Source: Chloroflexota bacterium
GTDB taxonomy: Bacteria > Chloroflexota > Anaerolineae > Anaerolineales > UBA11579
Reading direction: 5' to 3'
Assembly (NCBI GenBank): GCA_013112575.1
Contig: JABFGG010000012.1
Location: 1-64,000, forward strand
DNA: 64,000 nt
Positions within the stretch are counted from its first letter, which is position 1. The number at the start of each line of letters is the position of its first letter. A program made the position numbers and the translations under genes. Below the pieces are notes generated by a model. The model saw only the letters and a list, made by a program, of their open reading frames with translations, was not told where the DNA came from and searched no databases. Below are positions 53,286 to 62,469 of the stretch, piece by piece.

Positions 53286-54667
53286 TTATGGCAACCAGAT
53301 ACGTAAGCGCCCATCATTTAGGCCAGCGGTCAGCATGAGGGAACTATCGGTTAGCTGTACTACGGACAAGTTACTACTCAACACGCCCTCCAGAGGCAAG
53401 CGCCAATCAACCTCAGCCCCGCCTGATACTCGCTGGATGGCACCAAGATGTGTCCTGTCCTGGCTGGGTAAAATTACTTCCACAATGCCATCCCCATCGA
53501 AATCGGCCGCTGCCCCCATGTCCAGGTTGCGGGAGCCGATTTGGTGTGAAGTGTAGCCAGGCACGCGCGCCACTATCCTTAGTGTGTCCTCTTCCCATTG
53601 GTAGAACTCAACCACGCCACCGATGTGGGGCGTCAATACGTCGACAAGTTCCATTTCACCACTAGGTCCGAATGGGGCCACAGCGATCTGGTGTCGCCAG
53701 CGATAGCCCAGCCCGATCGGAGGACCTTCAGCCAGGCGGTTCCCTTGTTCATCGAAAACCACTATCTGCCCGCCATTTGAGAAATCGCTTAATGTGACAA
53801 TGACCTCAAGTTCGCCATCGCCGTTCCAGTCTGTCCAGATCGGACTGATTCCTTCAACGACCTGTCCATTGCCTACAGGGAAGGTCTCAAAAGCAGCTTC
53901 CTCCTCACCAATGTCAACAATTGTAAAACTCTCAGCTTCAACAGCATCTCCCAACACGCCATGATCGTAGGCGGTGGTTGGGGATGATAAAAATAACAGT
54001 TGCCCGTTTTCGCTTTGGAGGATACGTGAATCTGGTAAGGCTCCCGCATTGAGGATCTGGTCGAAATTGCTGAATAACCGGACATTACCTTCGGTATCAA
54101 TATCAATGCTTCCGGCCTGGGTAAATATTGGGACACCATGTGTCTCAGGCGATTGACCCGAATGACCTAATGCAGCAAGGATATCGGGAGCGTCACTGTC
54201 CTTCGCACTCACTAGAATGGGAGGCTTCCCTGGTTCACTGTCCGGGGGAAGAATTTCCACACTTTCGTAAAAGCCATCCGTATTTACAAAGTAGCCGTAA
54301 AGCTGTCCATTCTCTGCTGCAGCGACCCAAAGGCTGCCATCATTGCTGGGGACTCCCACCACCCATTCTATGGCTTCCCCGACTTCTATGTCGATATAAT
54401 TTTCTGGCTGGATCGAACCAGTCCCCTCAACATAGCGATTGCCGTCGGGCGATTGGTAGGTATACCCGAATTGAGCGTCATTTTTTTTTGTACAGGCGCG
54501 ATGTTGGCGATTTCATCGGTTGGACTTGCTGTCACAGCATCTTCAACAACCGCCGCGGTGCTGGTGGGTTGTTCTGTTGCAGATGCAGAGCTACAGGCCC
54601 CTAAAATCAATATTGCCAAACTCAGAATTACATAAAGACGCTTTGAAAGTAATGTCTCAATTACCAA
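53286..54667 (-). CDS. FG-GAP/VCBS-like lipoprotein with frameshift at A9
   Basis: Two frames join. The upstream part has a lipoprotein signal (VILSLAILILGACSS) and ends in a run of nine A on the minus strand (T9 at 54481-54489). The downstream ~360-residue part begins with no start codon of its own in context and reads on as integrin-like beta repeats (ADFDGDGIVEVILP; WTDWNGDGELEVIVTL). Inserting one A, or a -1 slip, joins them in frame. Start taken as TTG at 54667 after GGAG. Either a sequencing/natural indel or programmed slippage. Confidence 0.7.
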
Positions 54668-54728
54668 TTGTAAATCTCCAATTAAAGTCACTATTGTCGA
54701 ATTTTAAACCAACGAGCAAGATCCCCGA

Positions 54729-55286
54729 TCAATTCTCTACTTCGAAATTTCCCCCGTTTGCTACGGTTAGGTCTACCAACACTTCCTGTCCGCCAAAGCC
54801 ATGCACAATGTCATGGGCGCGTACGGTGACTTCTGTGATGCCCTCAGGGATAACGATGTTGCCCTGGCTGCGTGTAAAAGGCTGTTCGTTCACATGCGGA
54901 TGCAGCAATAAGCGCGTGAAGGGCGAACTCGAGTTAGGTTTGAGCACGGTGCCGTCTGGCAGCACAACGTCCCAGCCATCGGCATAATCTTCCCACCCGG
55001 TATCTGGGTGCGCTACGGTCACGTGAAAAGTCCAGCCATTGCCAGTTTGGATGGCTCGCACGAAGGTAACGTCAGCATCTGCTTCACTATTAGGTACTGC
55101 TGTAGGAAGGTCGGTTTCTGTGGGCATGGGGTGAGCCTCCTCAGTTGCTTCTATCTCAGGAGTTGGTACAGTGGTCGCCGTGACTGCTACAGTTGTAGGA
55201 CTCGTAGCCGGGACTTCGGTGAGCGCGGGAGCTTGAGCACAACCCGCAATTAGGAATATTCCAATTACCAATATCCAATTCTTCAT
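54729..55286 (-). CDS. Predicted lipoprotein with Thr/Pro-rich linker
   Basis: 185 residues. A lipoprotein signal (ILVIGIFLIAGC), a Thr/Pro/Val/Ala-rich linker (about 20-65) and a ~110-residue globular part (VTFVRAIQTGNGWTFHVTV; DIVHGFGGQEVLVDL) that may be a beta sandwich. No family recognised. Ten bases downstream of the epimerase gene; probably co-transcribed. Confidence 0.7.
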   Translation of the reverse strand: MKNWILVIGIFLIAGCAQAPALTEVPATSPTTVAVTATTVPTPEIEATEEAHPMPTETDLPTAVPNSEADADVTFVRAIQTGNGWTFHVTVAHPDTGWEDYADGWDVVLPDGTVLKPNSSSPFTRLLLHPHVNEQPFTRSQGNIVIPEGITEVTVRAHDIVHGFGGQEVLVDLTVANGGNFEVEN

Positions 55287-55295
55287 TGTTATGAG

Positions 55296-56036
55296 TTATT
55301 CCTCTTCTCTATTTAAGTCTATCCGGTATTGGTCTCCCCAGAAGGCATCAAATTGAATGTGTAGCGGATGATAAACAGCCTCTGGGATACCAATATCTGC
55401 CAGTGTGATTTTACCTGCTGCTGGATTTGCTAGACCAGTTTTAGGGAGGGCTAGGGTCATTGTGCTCTCAGGATTGATCACCAACCCCGGCGTTTCTCCT
55501 GTCGTTGAGTCCATGCCGGAGGGAATATCCAGTGAAAGTATGCGTTTGGCCCTTGCATTTGCTTTTTCAATTAATTCGGCAATGCGACCGCGTGGTGCAC
55601 CGTTGAGACTGTAGCCGATCAATGCGTCTACTATCAGATCTGCTTGCTCAATGAGTTCTTCGGACTGGGAAGTATCGGCTGGGGTCACCCCTGCATGATG
55701 CAGTATGTTCATTTGGGCCGCGGCAGCTCTGCCAAGCTCTTGGGCGTCTTTGGTCAATACCAGGTTGATCTTGTGCCCACGATTGTGTAGATGGCGCGCA
55801 CAGGAAATGCCACCACCACCATTGCCACCTGTCCCTGCCAGGATGGTGATCTCGTGTTGATCTGCCCCCAGCATCTCCAAACAGGCCAAGGCCAGGTTGC
55901 GTCCGGCATTTTCCATCATTTGCAGAATCCCAAGACCAAAATCTTCTACGGCGATGCGATCTACCTCGCGCATTTCTTCTTCGGATACCGCAGGTATGGG
56001 GATTCCGTTGTTTGATCTAAAAAGAGTAGCTTTCAT
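55296..56036 (-). CDS. NAD(P)H-hydrate epimerase (YjeF N-terminal domain)
   Basis: 246 residues. EEEMREVDRIAVEDFGLGILQMMENAGRNLA, AGTGGNGGGG and DLIVDALIGYSLNGAPRG are the YjeF_N/NnrE hallmarks. It repairs NAD(P)H hydrates between R and S forms. The dehydratase half (YjeF C-terminal) is not fused here and would be elsewhere. Confidence 0.88.
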   Translation of the reverse strand: MKATLFRSNNGIPIPAVSEEEMREVDRIAVEDFGLGILQMMENAGRNLALACLEMLGADQHEITILAGTGGNGGGGISCARHLHNRGHKINLVLTKDAQELGRAAAAQMNILHHAGVTPADTSQSEELIEQADLIVDALIGYSLNGAPRGRIAELIEKANARAKRILSLDIPSGMDSTTGETPGLVINPESTMTLALPKTGLANPAAGKITLADIGIPEAVYHPLHIQFDAFWGDQYRIDLNREEE

Positions 56037-56055
56037 GTTTGCGTGGATTATAAAG

Positions 56056-56081
56056 AAAAAGGGCAGGGCTTAGCCCTGCCC
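56056..56081 (-). terminator. Terminator of the DUF427 gene
   Basis: A nine-pair stem GGGCAGGGC/GCCCTGCCC (56061-56069, 56073-56081) with a three-base loop. On the minus strand the T run follows, from the A run at 56056-56060. It separates the DUF427 gene from the epimerase. Confidence 0.8.
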
Positions 56082-56106
56082 AATCCAATTCTAATCAAGG
56101 TCACAT

Positions 56107-56391
56107 TCAGTCTTCTACTTTTACGCCCTTCCAGAATGCCACGTAATCTTTGATGTTCTGGGCTGCATCTGACGGCTCAGGATAGTACCAGGCAGCATCA
56201 CTGTTGGTTTTGCCATCAACTTCAATGCTGTAATAACTTGCCAGCCCTTTCCAGAAACAGGTTGTGTGTGAATCCGTTTCTTTGAAATACTCTTTCTTAA
56301 CAGAGTCCGGTGGGAAATAAAGATTTCCTTCTACAACAACCGTTTCGTCACTTTCTGCCAAAACTACATCATTCCAAACAGCTTTTGCCAT
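56107..56391 (-). CDS. DUF427 domain protein
   Basis: 94 residues with the DUF427 pattern: KAVWNDVVLAESDETVVVEGNLYFP, the TTCFWKGLASYYSI stretch and AAWYYPEPSDAAQNIKDYVAFW. The role is unknown. It is monocistronic with its own terminator. Confidence 0.9.
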   Translation of the reverse strand: MAKAVWNDVVLAESDETVVVEGNLYFPPDSVKKEYFKETDSHTTCFWKGLASYYSIEVDGKTNSDAAWYYPEPSDAAQNIKDYVAFWKGVKVED

Positions 56392-56531
56392 TGGTTAGTT
56401 TCTCCTTGTAAGCAATATCCGATAATTGGCATATAACTACGCCACAATCTAGAGGCTCCAACCGGTCGATTTCTTACTAGAAATCTAAGGTTTTTTGTAA
56501 ACCGGGAATCCTGCCCGTTAAATTGACTTGG

Positions 56532-56537
56532 ACTATA
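56532..56537 (+). promoter_or_regulatory. -10 box of the YihY gene
   Basis: TATAAT at 56532-56537; the GTG at 56546 follows by eight bases. Upstream in-frame TTG at 56528 overlaps the promoter and is unlikely as a start. Confidence 0.6.
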
Positions 56538-56545
56538 ATCTCGGC

Positions 56546-57403
56546 GTGATTACTGAATGGACTGGTGCTGCCTGGGTTCAGGTGCGCCGTACGTATAACT
56601 TTACACGTGCCGTTATTAATAGTTTCGCGGCGGACGAATGCACGTTGCGAGCAGCTGCATTGGCCTATTATGGTCTCTTCTCCATGTTCCCCCTGTTGCT
56701 TTTTTTGATCTATCTTGCGACGAACATATTGACTACTACTGAAGCCCAGTTGGCGGTAAATACAGTTCTTGAACAGATCCTACCTTTCAGCCCGGATCAA
56801 CTGGAAAACATCATTGGGCAAATCCTGGCCTCACGGTCATCGATTGGCGTGATCAGTTTGGCCGGGTTGTTGTGGAGTGGTTCGGCTGTTTTTGCGGTTT
56901 TGGAAGCGGCATTGACAGTGATATGGGGAGGCTCACCTCGCGCCTTCTGGTCTCGCCGTTTGATAGCTGCATTCTCAGTGATGTTGTTAAGTATGCTTTT
57001 CGTTGCCTATCTGTACTTTGGGCCAATTTTGTCCTGGCTATTGCCGGCTCCCACTTTTCTGTACAGTGCTATTCTGTCTCAACTGTTTGGTTTTGCCTTG
57101 CTTTTGATTATATGTACACTATTGTTCCGCATTTTCCCCAACCGCAATGTGCGCTGGACTTCGGCGATCAATGGAGCCATTGTCACCGCTTTGTTTATCC
57201 AGATCGCACGGTTTTTCTTTGACCTCTATTTAGGATTGGCCTTCCGCAATTTTGGTCTGATTTACGGTTCTTTAGCCTGGATTGTGGCCCTGGCATTGTG
57301 GTCATACCTGGTTGCGGTCCTGTTCTTCTTCGGGGCAGAAGTAGGCGCGGAATTAGAAGAACGTGAACAGTTGCGAGTTAAAAAGCTTGAAGCTTCTGTG
57401 TAG
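56546..57403 (+). CDS. YihY/virulence factor BrkB family membrane protein
   Basis: 285 residues from the GTG at 56546 (leaderless, see -10 box). About six membrane segments. ALAYYGLFSMFPLLLFLIYL, WSGSAVFAVLEAALTVIWG and LNRG-like tail are the YihY/UPF0761 signatures. Formerly named RNase BN; function unproven, possibly transport or envelope integrity. Confidence 0.9.
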   Translation: MITEWTGAAWVQVRRTYNFTRAVINSFAADECTLRAAALAYYGLFSMFPLLLFLIYLATNILTTTEAQLAVNTVLEQILPFSPDQLENIIGQILASRSSIGVISLAGLLWSGSAVFAVLEAALTVIWGGSPRAFWSRRLIAAFSVMLLSMLFVAYLYFGPILSWLLPAPTFLYSAILSQLFGFALLLIICTLLFRIFPNRNVRWTSAINGAIVTALFIQIARFFFDLYLGLAFRNFGLIYGSLAWIVALALWSYLVAVLFFFGAEVGAELEEREQLRVKKLEASV

Positions 57404-57409
57404 CTATTC

Positions 57410-59467
57410 TCACTGCTCTAAAGCTGGTAGCTCATAACTCACTTCGATATCACCAGCTTCTACACCATCTATGACTTCAATGGGGATATCTAAAACCACA
57501 TCCTGCACCAAACAGAACTCTTCATTTTCAGCTTCGCAATAGAACACAGTTGCCTCGGCATGGATGGTTGTTTCACCGGCGCTCAACAGGATCGGAAACT
57601 CAATTGGGAATTCGGGCCCCACCTGTTGGTAGCTTTGCTCACCCTCACTACTCAGGCTCAGGATCTCGCCATCTACTGCTTCCCAGGTCAAAGTAAAAGG
57701 CCCAAAGTCATTAAACTTGTAATCTTCGGGAACGGTGAATATAAATCGTAGCAGACCATCTCCGGATGCTACTTGCTGAACATCACCTGAAACCTGCTCT
57801 GCTTCGAGGCCAGTACTTTGGGTTTGCATGGCAATGCCGAGGTTGCTCAAGCGCAGCGTGGTTACTTCACCGCTTTCCAGGTCCGCCACGCGGATCAAGT
57901 GGTTGTTCGTGTCGGCAATATACAGCTTGCCGTTGGCGATACTGAGGCCGCTCGGTTCAGCGTATTGGGCCGCATCAGGCATGCCATCCACCCAGCCAAT
58001 TTGACCAGTCCCGCTCCATGTTTGGCTGCTCTTTTCTATGGGGTCGATCACTTTAAGTTTATGGTTATACGTGTCTGCAACGTAAAGTTTGCCTTCGTAG
58101 TAAGCAATGCCTAAGGCATGTTGCAATAACGCAGTTGGATAGTTGCCGTCAACGTCTCCAAAGTCAAACAGGCCAGTACCTATGATCGTCTCCATATCGC
58201 CGCCTTCCAAGGGTATCTGCCGGATGGCACTCGATTCCGGATCGGTGAAGTACAGCGTTTCTCCATCAGTAGTGAAACCCGAGGGTTGGGACAATGATGT
58301 TTGTTCTGGTGGACCGTCATCAATGCCTTCACGTCCACTACCGCTGAGGATATCGACTGCATCCTTTTCAAGGTCCAGCACCCAAAGCTGGTGCAGGCCA
58401 GACATGGCAATGTGCAAATTATTGCCATCCAGCAGGATGTCCCAGGGAGAACTCAAGGCTGTTTCCAGTCCTGCCCCGCCAGAGGGATATTGGTAGGCTT
58501 GTTCGCCTGTGCCTGCGATGGTTGTTACGCTTTCATTTTCGAGATCGGCCAGGCGGATGGCATGATTCTCCAGATCGGCAATGTAGAGCAACTTGCCATC
58601 TTCCGAGAGGGCCATGCCCTGTGGCCGCAAGAAACTGGCCGAAGAGAAATCCCCATCATCAAATCCTTCAACCCCGGAGCCGATCACCTGTAAAAGTTCT
58701 CCATCCAGTGTGGAAATCAGGATGCGGTTGTGGTTCGAGTCGGCGATGAACAGGCGCTCACCAGCTTCATCAGCCAGCACTTTGCCGGGGAAGCTCAACA
58801 CTGTTGGGGCCGCGGTCTGGCTCTCTAGAACAAGCTCAAGTGGCCGCTCATCTATCAAGTCTGCTTCTCGAAACTCCTTATCCATGACATCGATCACTGG
58901 CTGGAATATCTCATACACACCCTCCCCGGCGTGATACCCAATAGCATTGCCGTTGGGGTCGATCAGGAACAGTGTCGGCCAGGCGCGGGCCCCAAAGGTC
59001 TGCCATACCTGGAATTGATTGTCGTTAACAACAGGGTGCTCAACCTCGTAGCGCAGCACGGCCTGCCGGATGCTTTCTAACTGGCCTTCGGTTTCAAACT
59101 TGGCGGAGTGCACGCCGATCACCACCAGCGAATCAGGATATTCCGCTTCCAATCGTTTCAAGTCGGGGATAACGTGAATACAGTTGATGCAACCCAGCGT
59201 CCAGAAATCCAGTAGCACGATCTTGCCGCGCAAGTCTTGTGAGATGGATAATGGACGGTCGACATTGAGCCACTCCAGCCCGGCGGGGAAATCGGGCGCG
59301 GCAGCTGTTCCGGCAAAGGTGAATTCCGTGTTGTCGCTCACTTCAGGGGTACTCTCGCTTTGAGGGACTTCACCGTTTTCGATGACACCGCTCTCTAGTT
59401 GCGGTGCACTACCGCAGGCTGCCAAAAACAAAGCCGTGACTATCACAGCCAAAAAGGACTTCTTCAT
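57410..59467 (-). CDS. Thioredoxin-like plus NHL-repeat lipoprotein (NHLRC2-like)
   Basis: 685 residues. Lipoprotein signal (VTALFLAAC), a thioredoxin-like domain with C93-I-N-C96 in FWTLGCINC, and then about six NHL repeats (LFIADSNHNRILIS; LYVADTYNHKLKVI) forming a beta propeller, with a C-terminal beta domain. It resembles eukaryotic NHLRC2 (Trx plus NHL). Redox-active and extracytoplasmic by inference. Its Cys site parallels the Sec site at 51525. Confidence 0.9.
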   Translation of the reverse strand: MKKSFLAVIVTALFLAACGSAPQLESGVIENGEVPQSESTPEVSDNTEFTFAGTAAAPDFPAGLEWLNVDRPLSISQDLRGKIVLLDFWTLGCINCIHVIPDLKRLEAEYPDSLVVIGVHSAKFETEGQLESIRQAVLRYEVEHPVVNDNQFQVWQTFGARAWPTLFLIDPNGNAIGYHAGEGVYEIFQPVIDVMDKEFREADLIDERPLELVLESQTAAPTVLSFPGKVLADEAGERLFIADSNHNRILISTLDGELLQVIGSGVEGFDDGDFSSASFLRPQGMALSEDGKLLYIADLENHAIRLADLENESVTTIAGTGEQAYQYPSGGAGLETALSSPWDILLDGNNLHIAMSGLHQLWVLDLEKDAVDILSGSGREGIDDGPPEQTSLSQPSGFTTDGETLYFTDPESSAIRQIPLEGGDMETIIGTGLFDFGDVDGNYPTALLQHALGIAYYEGKLYVADTYNHKLKVIDPIEKSSQTWSGTGQIGWVDGMPDAAQYAEPSGLSIANGKLYIADTNNHLIRVADLESGEVTTLRLSNLGIAMQTQSTGLEAEQVSGDVQQVASGDGLLRFIFTVPEDYKFNDFGPFTLTWEAVDGEILSLSSEGEQSYQQVGPEFPIEFPILLSAGETTIHAEATVFYCEAENEEFCLVQDVVLDIPIEVIDGVEAGDIEVSYELPALEQ

Positions 59468-59546
59468 GTAATTCCTTCTAATTAGATCAAGTTAAGGGAT
59501 GATTATACGTGCCAAAGCTTACAGCTTTCTTGCTTATCAGGAAGCT

Positions 59547-62468
59547 CTAATCCTCTTCATCGCGTCTGGCGCGTTTGCGCTCCAGCAATATTTGTGTAGT
59601 GGATTTGCCCCCATCAACTTTAGTTTGGCTTTGGTCTTTAACGACTTCCAGTTCGTTTTTGGCTGCTTCAACTGTCTCAGCCACTGGTTCTGGTATGCTC
59701 CCTTGAGCGGCCTCTGGCACTTCTGTAATCCTGATTGGCTGCTTGTCCACCGGGGTTTCTCGTTGCTCTTGTACATTTTCTTTGGCTGCAAATAATGCCT
59801 GCATACTCTCGGGCCGATCTGCCCTGGGGAGTGGCTTGGGTCTGTTCAAGAAAGGTTCTAAAAAGCGGTTCATAAAAGCGCTCACATCTTCTAAGCCAAA
59901 TACCAATCTGCGTACTGCGATGTCGAAAGGTAGCAGCAGGACAGCCAACAATAGCAATTCCGTCCAAATAGGGAGGCTGGTGCGCGGCGCGGCTAAGGTG
60001 TGTGCAAAAACGTCTTGGGGATTGTCAGAAGCTTGCCCACCATCACTCAAAGCGGCCAGGCGTTGAAGTAGGTCCGGGTTTGAGTCCAGTGCCCGGTATT
60101 CAGGGGAATACGATAACACCCAGCCGGTTGTGGCAGAAACGCCCTCCGTATTTTCTGCCTGCCCTGAGATTCCCAGCAGATAGGCCCCTTGTTCGCTCGG
60201 TGTGAACTCCGCCTGGTATTGGCCGGGCGCAGTTTGTACCAGGGTGATCTCTTCGGTTTCCCCATCTGGCCCAACAGCGTTGGCCTGCATCGAATAGCCA
60301 TTCAAGAACTGGCCGTTCTGATTCTGTGCTTCTACAATTATGTTGGAGTTATCTTCGCCTTCTTCCACCCGCACATCCAGCGATGAAGGCGTGGGCTTGT
60401 TATTGACAAAACTCACCGCCTGCGCCCAGAACGTGGCGTAGCCATCCCAGGCTACCCAATCACGCGCCCAGCGCCCACTGGCGTCTGAGGTGAAGGCTAC
60501 TGCACGTCCCAGGCCATACTGCCAGCTTGCCAGTATAGGGTCATCCTTATCTGAAACCAGGATGGTGCGCGCGGCCGGCTTGGCGCTGGTTGCCACGTAA
60601 CCTTGCAGTTGAGGGACTGCAGTGATGCCCGAGAGCATGGGCGAGTTGCTTCGCAATGCGGGAAAAAATGGTTCCTCCACCAGATAGGCGCGGGAGGCTA
60701 ATGTGGTTTCCTCAGTAAAGATGCTGGGGATGGATGCAGGGTTAGGCGCGAAATAGAAACGCCCACCACCCAATTCGGCAATATCCGCTAAGAAAGACGC
60801 AGCATCCGCCCCAATGCCCACAGAGGTCAAGGTTATGCCATATTGGGTGAACATCTCTTCAACGAGTTCCGGGATACCCTGTTCGTTGGCACCACCATCT
60901 GTGAGCAAGACCACGTGTTTGACCTGCGAATCGTCGGCAGGTAGATCTTCGGCCATCAATTGCAGGCCGGCCAGGATGTCCGTGCCCCCTCCTGAACGTA
61001 TGGTGCCGATGGCATTGACCGCGGCATCCCCGTCACCTACTTCGCTGATCGGCACCACCCAACTGGCATTTTCATCGAAGAGGATCACACCAACTTTGTC
61101 AAAGGGGGCCATCAAGCGCACCGAGCGAATAGATGCTTCTTTAGCCAGGTCAATCTTGGTTTCCCCGCCGCTTGTGCTCGACATGCTGCCAGAGCGGTCG
61201 ATGACGAACAAAATAGTCAATGTTGGTCGGCGTACTTCATCTTTGATCTGCATTTCGACGGGCAGTATCTCTTCCAGTGGAGTCTGGAAGTAACCTCCCA
61301 CACCGAAGCTCGTCGGCCCGCCAATGGCGATTAACCCGCCCCCCAGGTCGCGCACGTAGGATCGCATGGCTTCCATCTGGCGCTGACTTAACTCACGCGC
61401 CGGTACGTCCACTAGGATGATCGAGGAATATTCGGAAAGTGTTGCCAGGTCGCTGGGGCTACGACCAGGTGTCACCTGATCGTAGGTCATGTTGGAGGTT
61501 TCCAAAACGTTCAATAGTGCTGAGACTTCATCCGGCCTGGTTTCCCCACGAAAACCGATCTCTTCACCCGCAGGGGGTGCGACCACTAATATCTTAGGTG
61601 GCCCGCTGACTCGTGAAAAGGACGCCAGCTCGTTGTTCTGGTAATAGCTGTCGTTGTTGGAAATCAGTTGAACTGAGTAATTGACGAAGCCGGGTTCACC
61701 GGCCGTGAGAGGAATACTGAAGCTTTGCTCACCTCGATCCAAATCGTATAAGGCTTCATGCACCACTTCTGTGCCTGCCAATACCCTTACGGTAGCTTGG
61801 GTGGCTTGGCTAGCTTCCACGGTAAAGGTCAAATCGAATTGCTCGCCCTCGTTCAGGCTTGCCGGTGTGCTTACATCTGTCACCAGAGCTTCATCGCCCA
61901 CCTGGTTTTCAAAGGGCACGTAAAGGATCTCCACACCTGATGCCGCGGCGAGCTCGGCTGCCGAGACAGCATCACCCTGTGTATTGCCGCCATCCGAAAG
62001 GATCACCAGCCGTCGAGCTGCATCGGATGGATACAGCGCCAGGGCCAGTTGGACGGCTTCTCCAATATTGGTGTGTGTCTGGTCAAGGGTAGAGGCGAAA
62101 GCTGCCAGGTTGTTATTGGCAGACATCGGTCTTTCTACCAGGGCTTCCCCGCCAAATAAGATCACCGCGGATTGGTCATCAGGGCCCATTTCCTGGATGG
62201 CATCTTCAACGTATTGTGCCGCTTCTGCTTTGGCTTCGACCCCCATTGAATCAGAATCATCGACCAGGAAGACAACGGCAAGCTTGTCACCACTTTGGTT
62301 TAGTTCCAGCCCGGCCAAAGCCAGGATCAACAGGCTCAAGATGACCGCCCGGATAGCCAGGGAAATGAAACCACGAATGCGCCCCCAGCGACCACTGGGC
62401 CATCCCAGCCAGATCACGGCGGGTAGCAATAAGAAAAGCAGCAGGAACCAGGGGGCGCTGAAACTCAT
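59547..62468 (-). CDS. Membrane VWA protein with GATase-like domain (second copy)
   Basis: 973 residues. Two N-terminal membrane segments, a first VWA fold (VFLVDDSDSMG), a GATase-like region (GGGLIAIGGPTSFGVGGYF), a second VWA domain (LFVIDRSGSMSS) and a membrane segment near residue 830, then a tail of ~110 residues rich in Pro/Glu/Lys. Same layout as 2564-5149, longer by the tail. It ends a second BatA/VWA cluster and lies one base after the next gene. Confidence 0.88.
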   Translation of the reverse strand: MSFSAPWFLLLFLLLPAVIWLGWPSGRWGRIRGFISLAIRAVILSLLILALAGLELNQSGDKLAVVFLVDDSDSMGVEAKAEAAQYVEDAIQEMGPDDQSAVILFGGEALVERPMSANNNLAAFASTLDQTHTNIGEAVQLALALYPSDAARRLVILSDGGNTQGDAVSAAELAAASGVEILYVPFENQVGDEALVTDVSTPASLNEGEQFDLTFTVEASQATQATVRVLAGTEVVHEALYDLDRGEQSFSIPLTAGEPGFVNYSVQLISNNDSYYQNNELASFSRVSGPPKILVVAPPAGEEIGFRGETRPDEVSALLNVLETSNMTYDQVTPGRSPSDLATLSEYSSIILVDVPARELSQRQMEAMRSYVRDLGGGLIAIGGPTSFGVGGYFQTPLEEILPVEMQIKDEVRRPTLTILFVIDRSGSMSSTSGGETKIDLAKEASIRSVRLMAPFDKVGVILFDENASWVVPISEVGDGDAAVNAIGTIRSGGGTDILAGLQLMAEDLPADDSQVKHVVLLTDGGANEQGIPELVEEMFTQYGITLTSVGIGADAASFLADIAELGGGRFYFAPNPASIPSIFTEETTLASRAYLVEEPFFPALRSNSPMLSGITAVPQLQGYVATSAKPAARTILVSDKDDPILASWQYGLGRAVAFTSDASGRWARDWVAWDGYATFWAQAVSFVNNKPTPSSLDVRVEEGEDNSNIIVEAQNQNGQFLNGYSMQANAVGPDGETEEITLVQTAPGQYQAEFTPSEQGAYLLGISGQAENTEGVSATTGWVLSYSPEYRALDSNPDLLQRLAALSDGGQASDNPQDVFAHTLAAPRTSLPIWTELLLLAVLLLPFDIAVRRLVFGLEDVSAFMNRFLEPFLNRPKPLPRADRPESMQALFAAKENVQEQRETPVDKQPIRITEVPEAAQGSIPEPVAETVEAAKNELEVVKDQSQTKVDGGKSTTQILLERKRARRDEED

Positions 62469-62469
62469 C

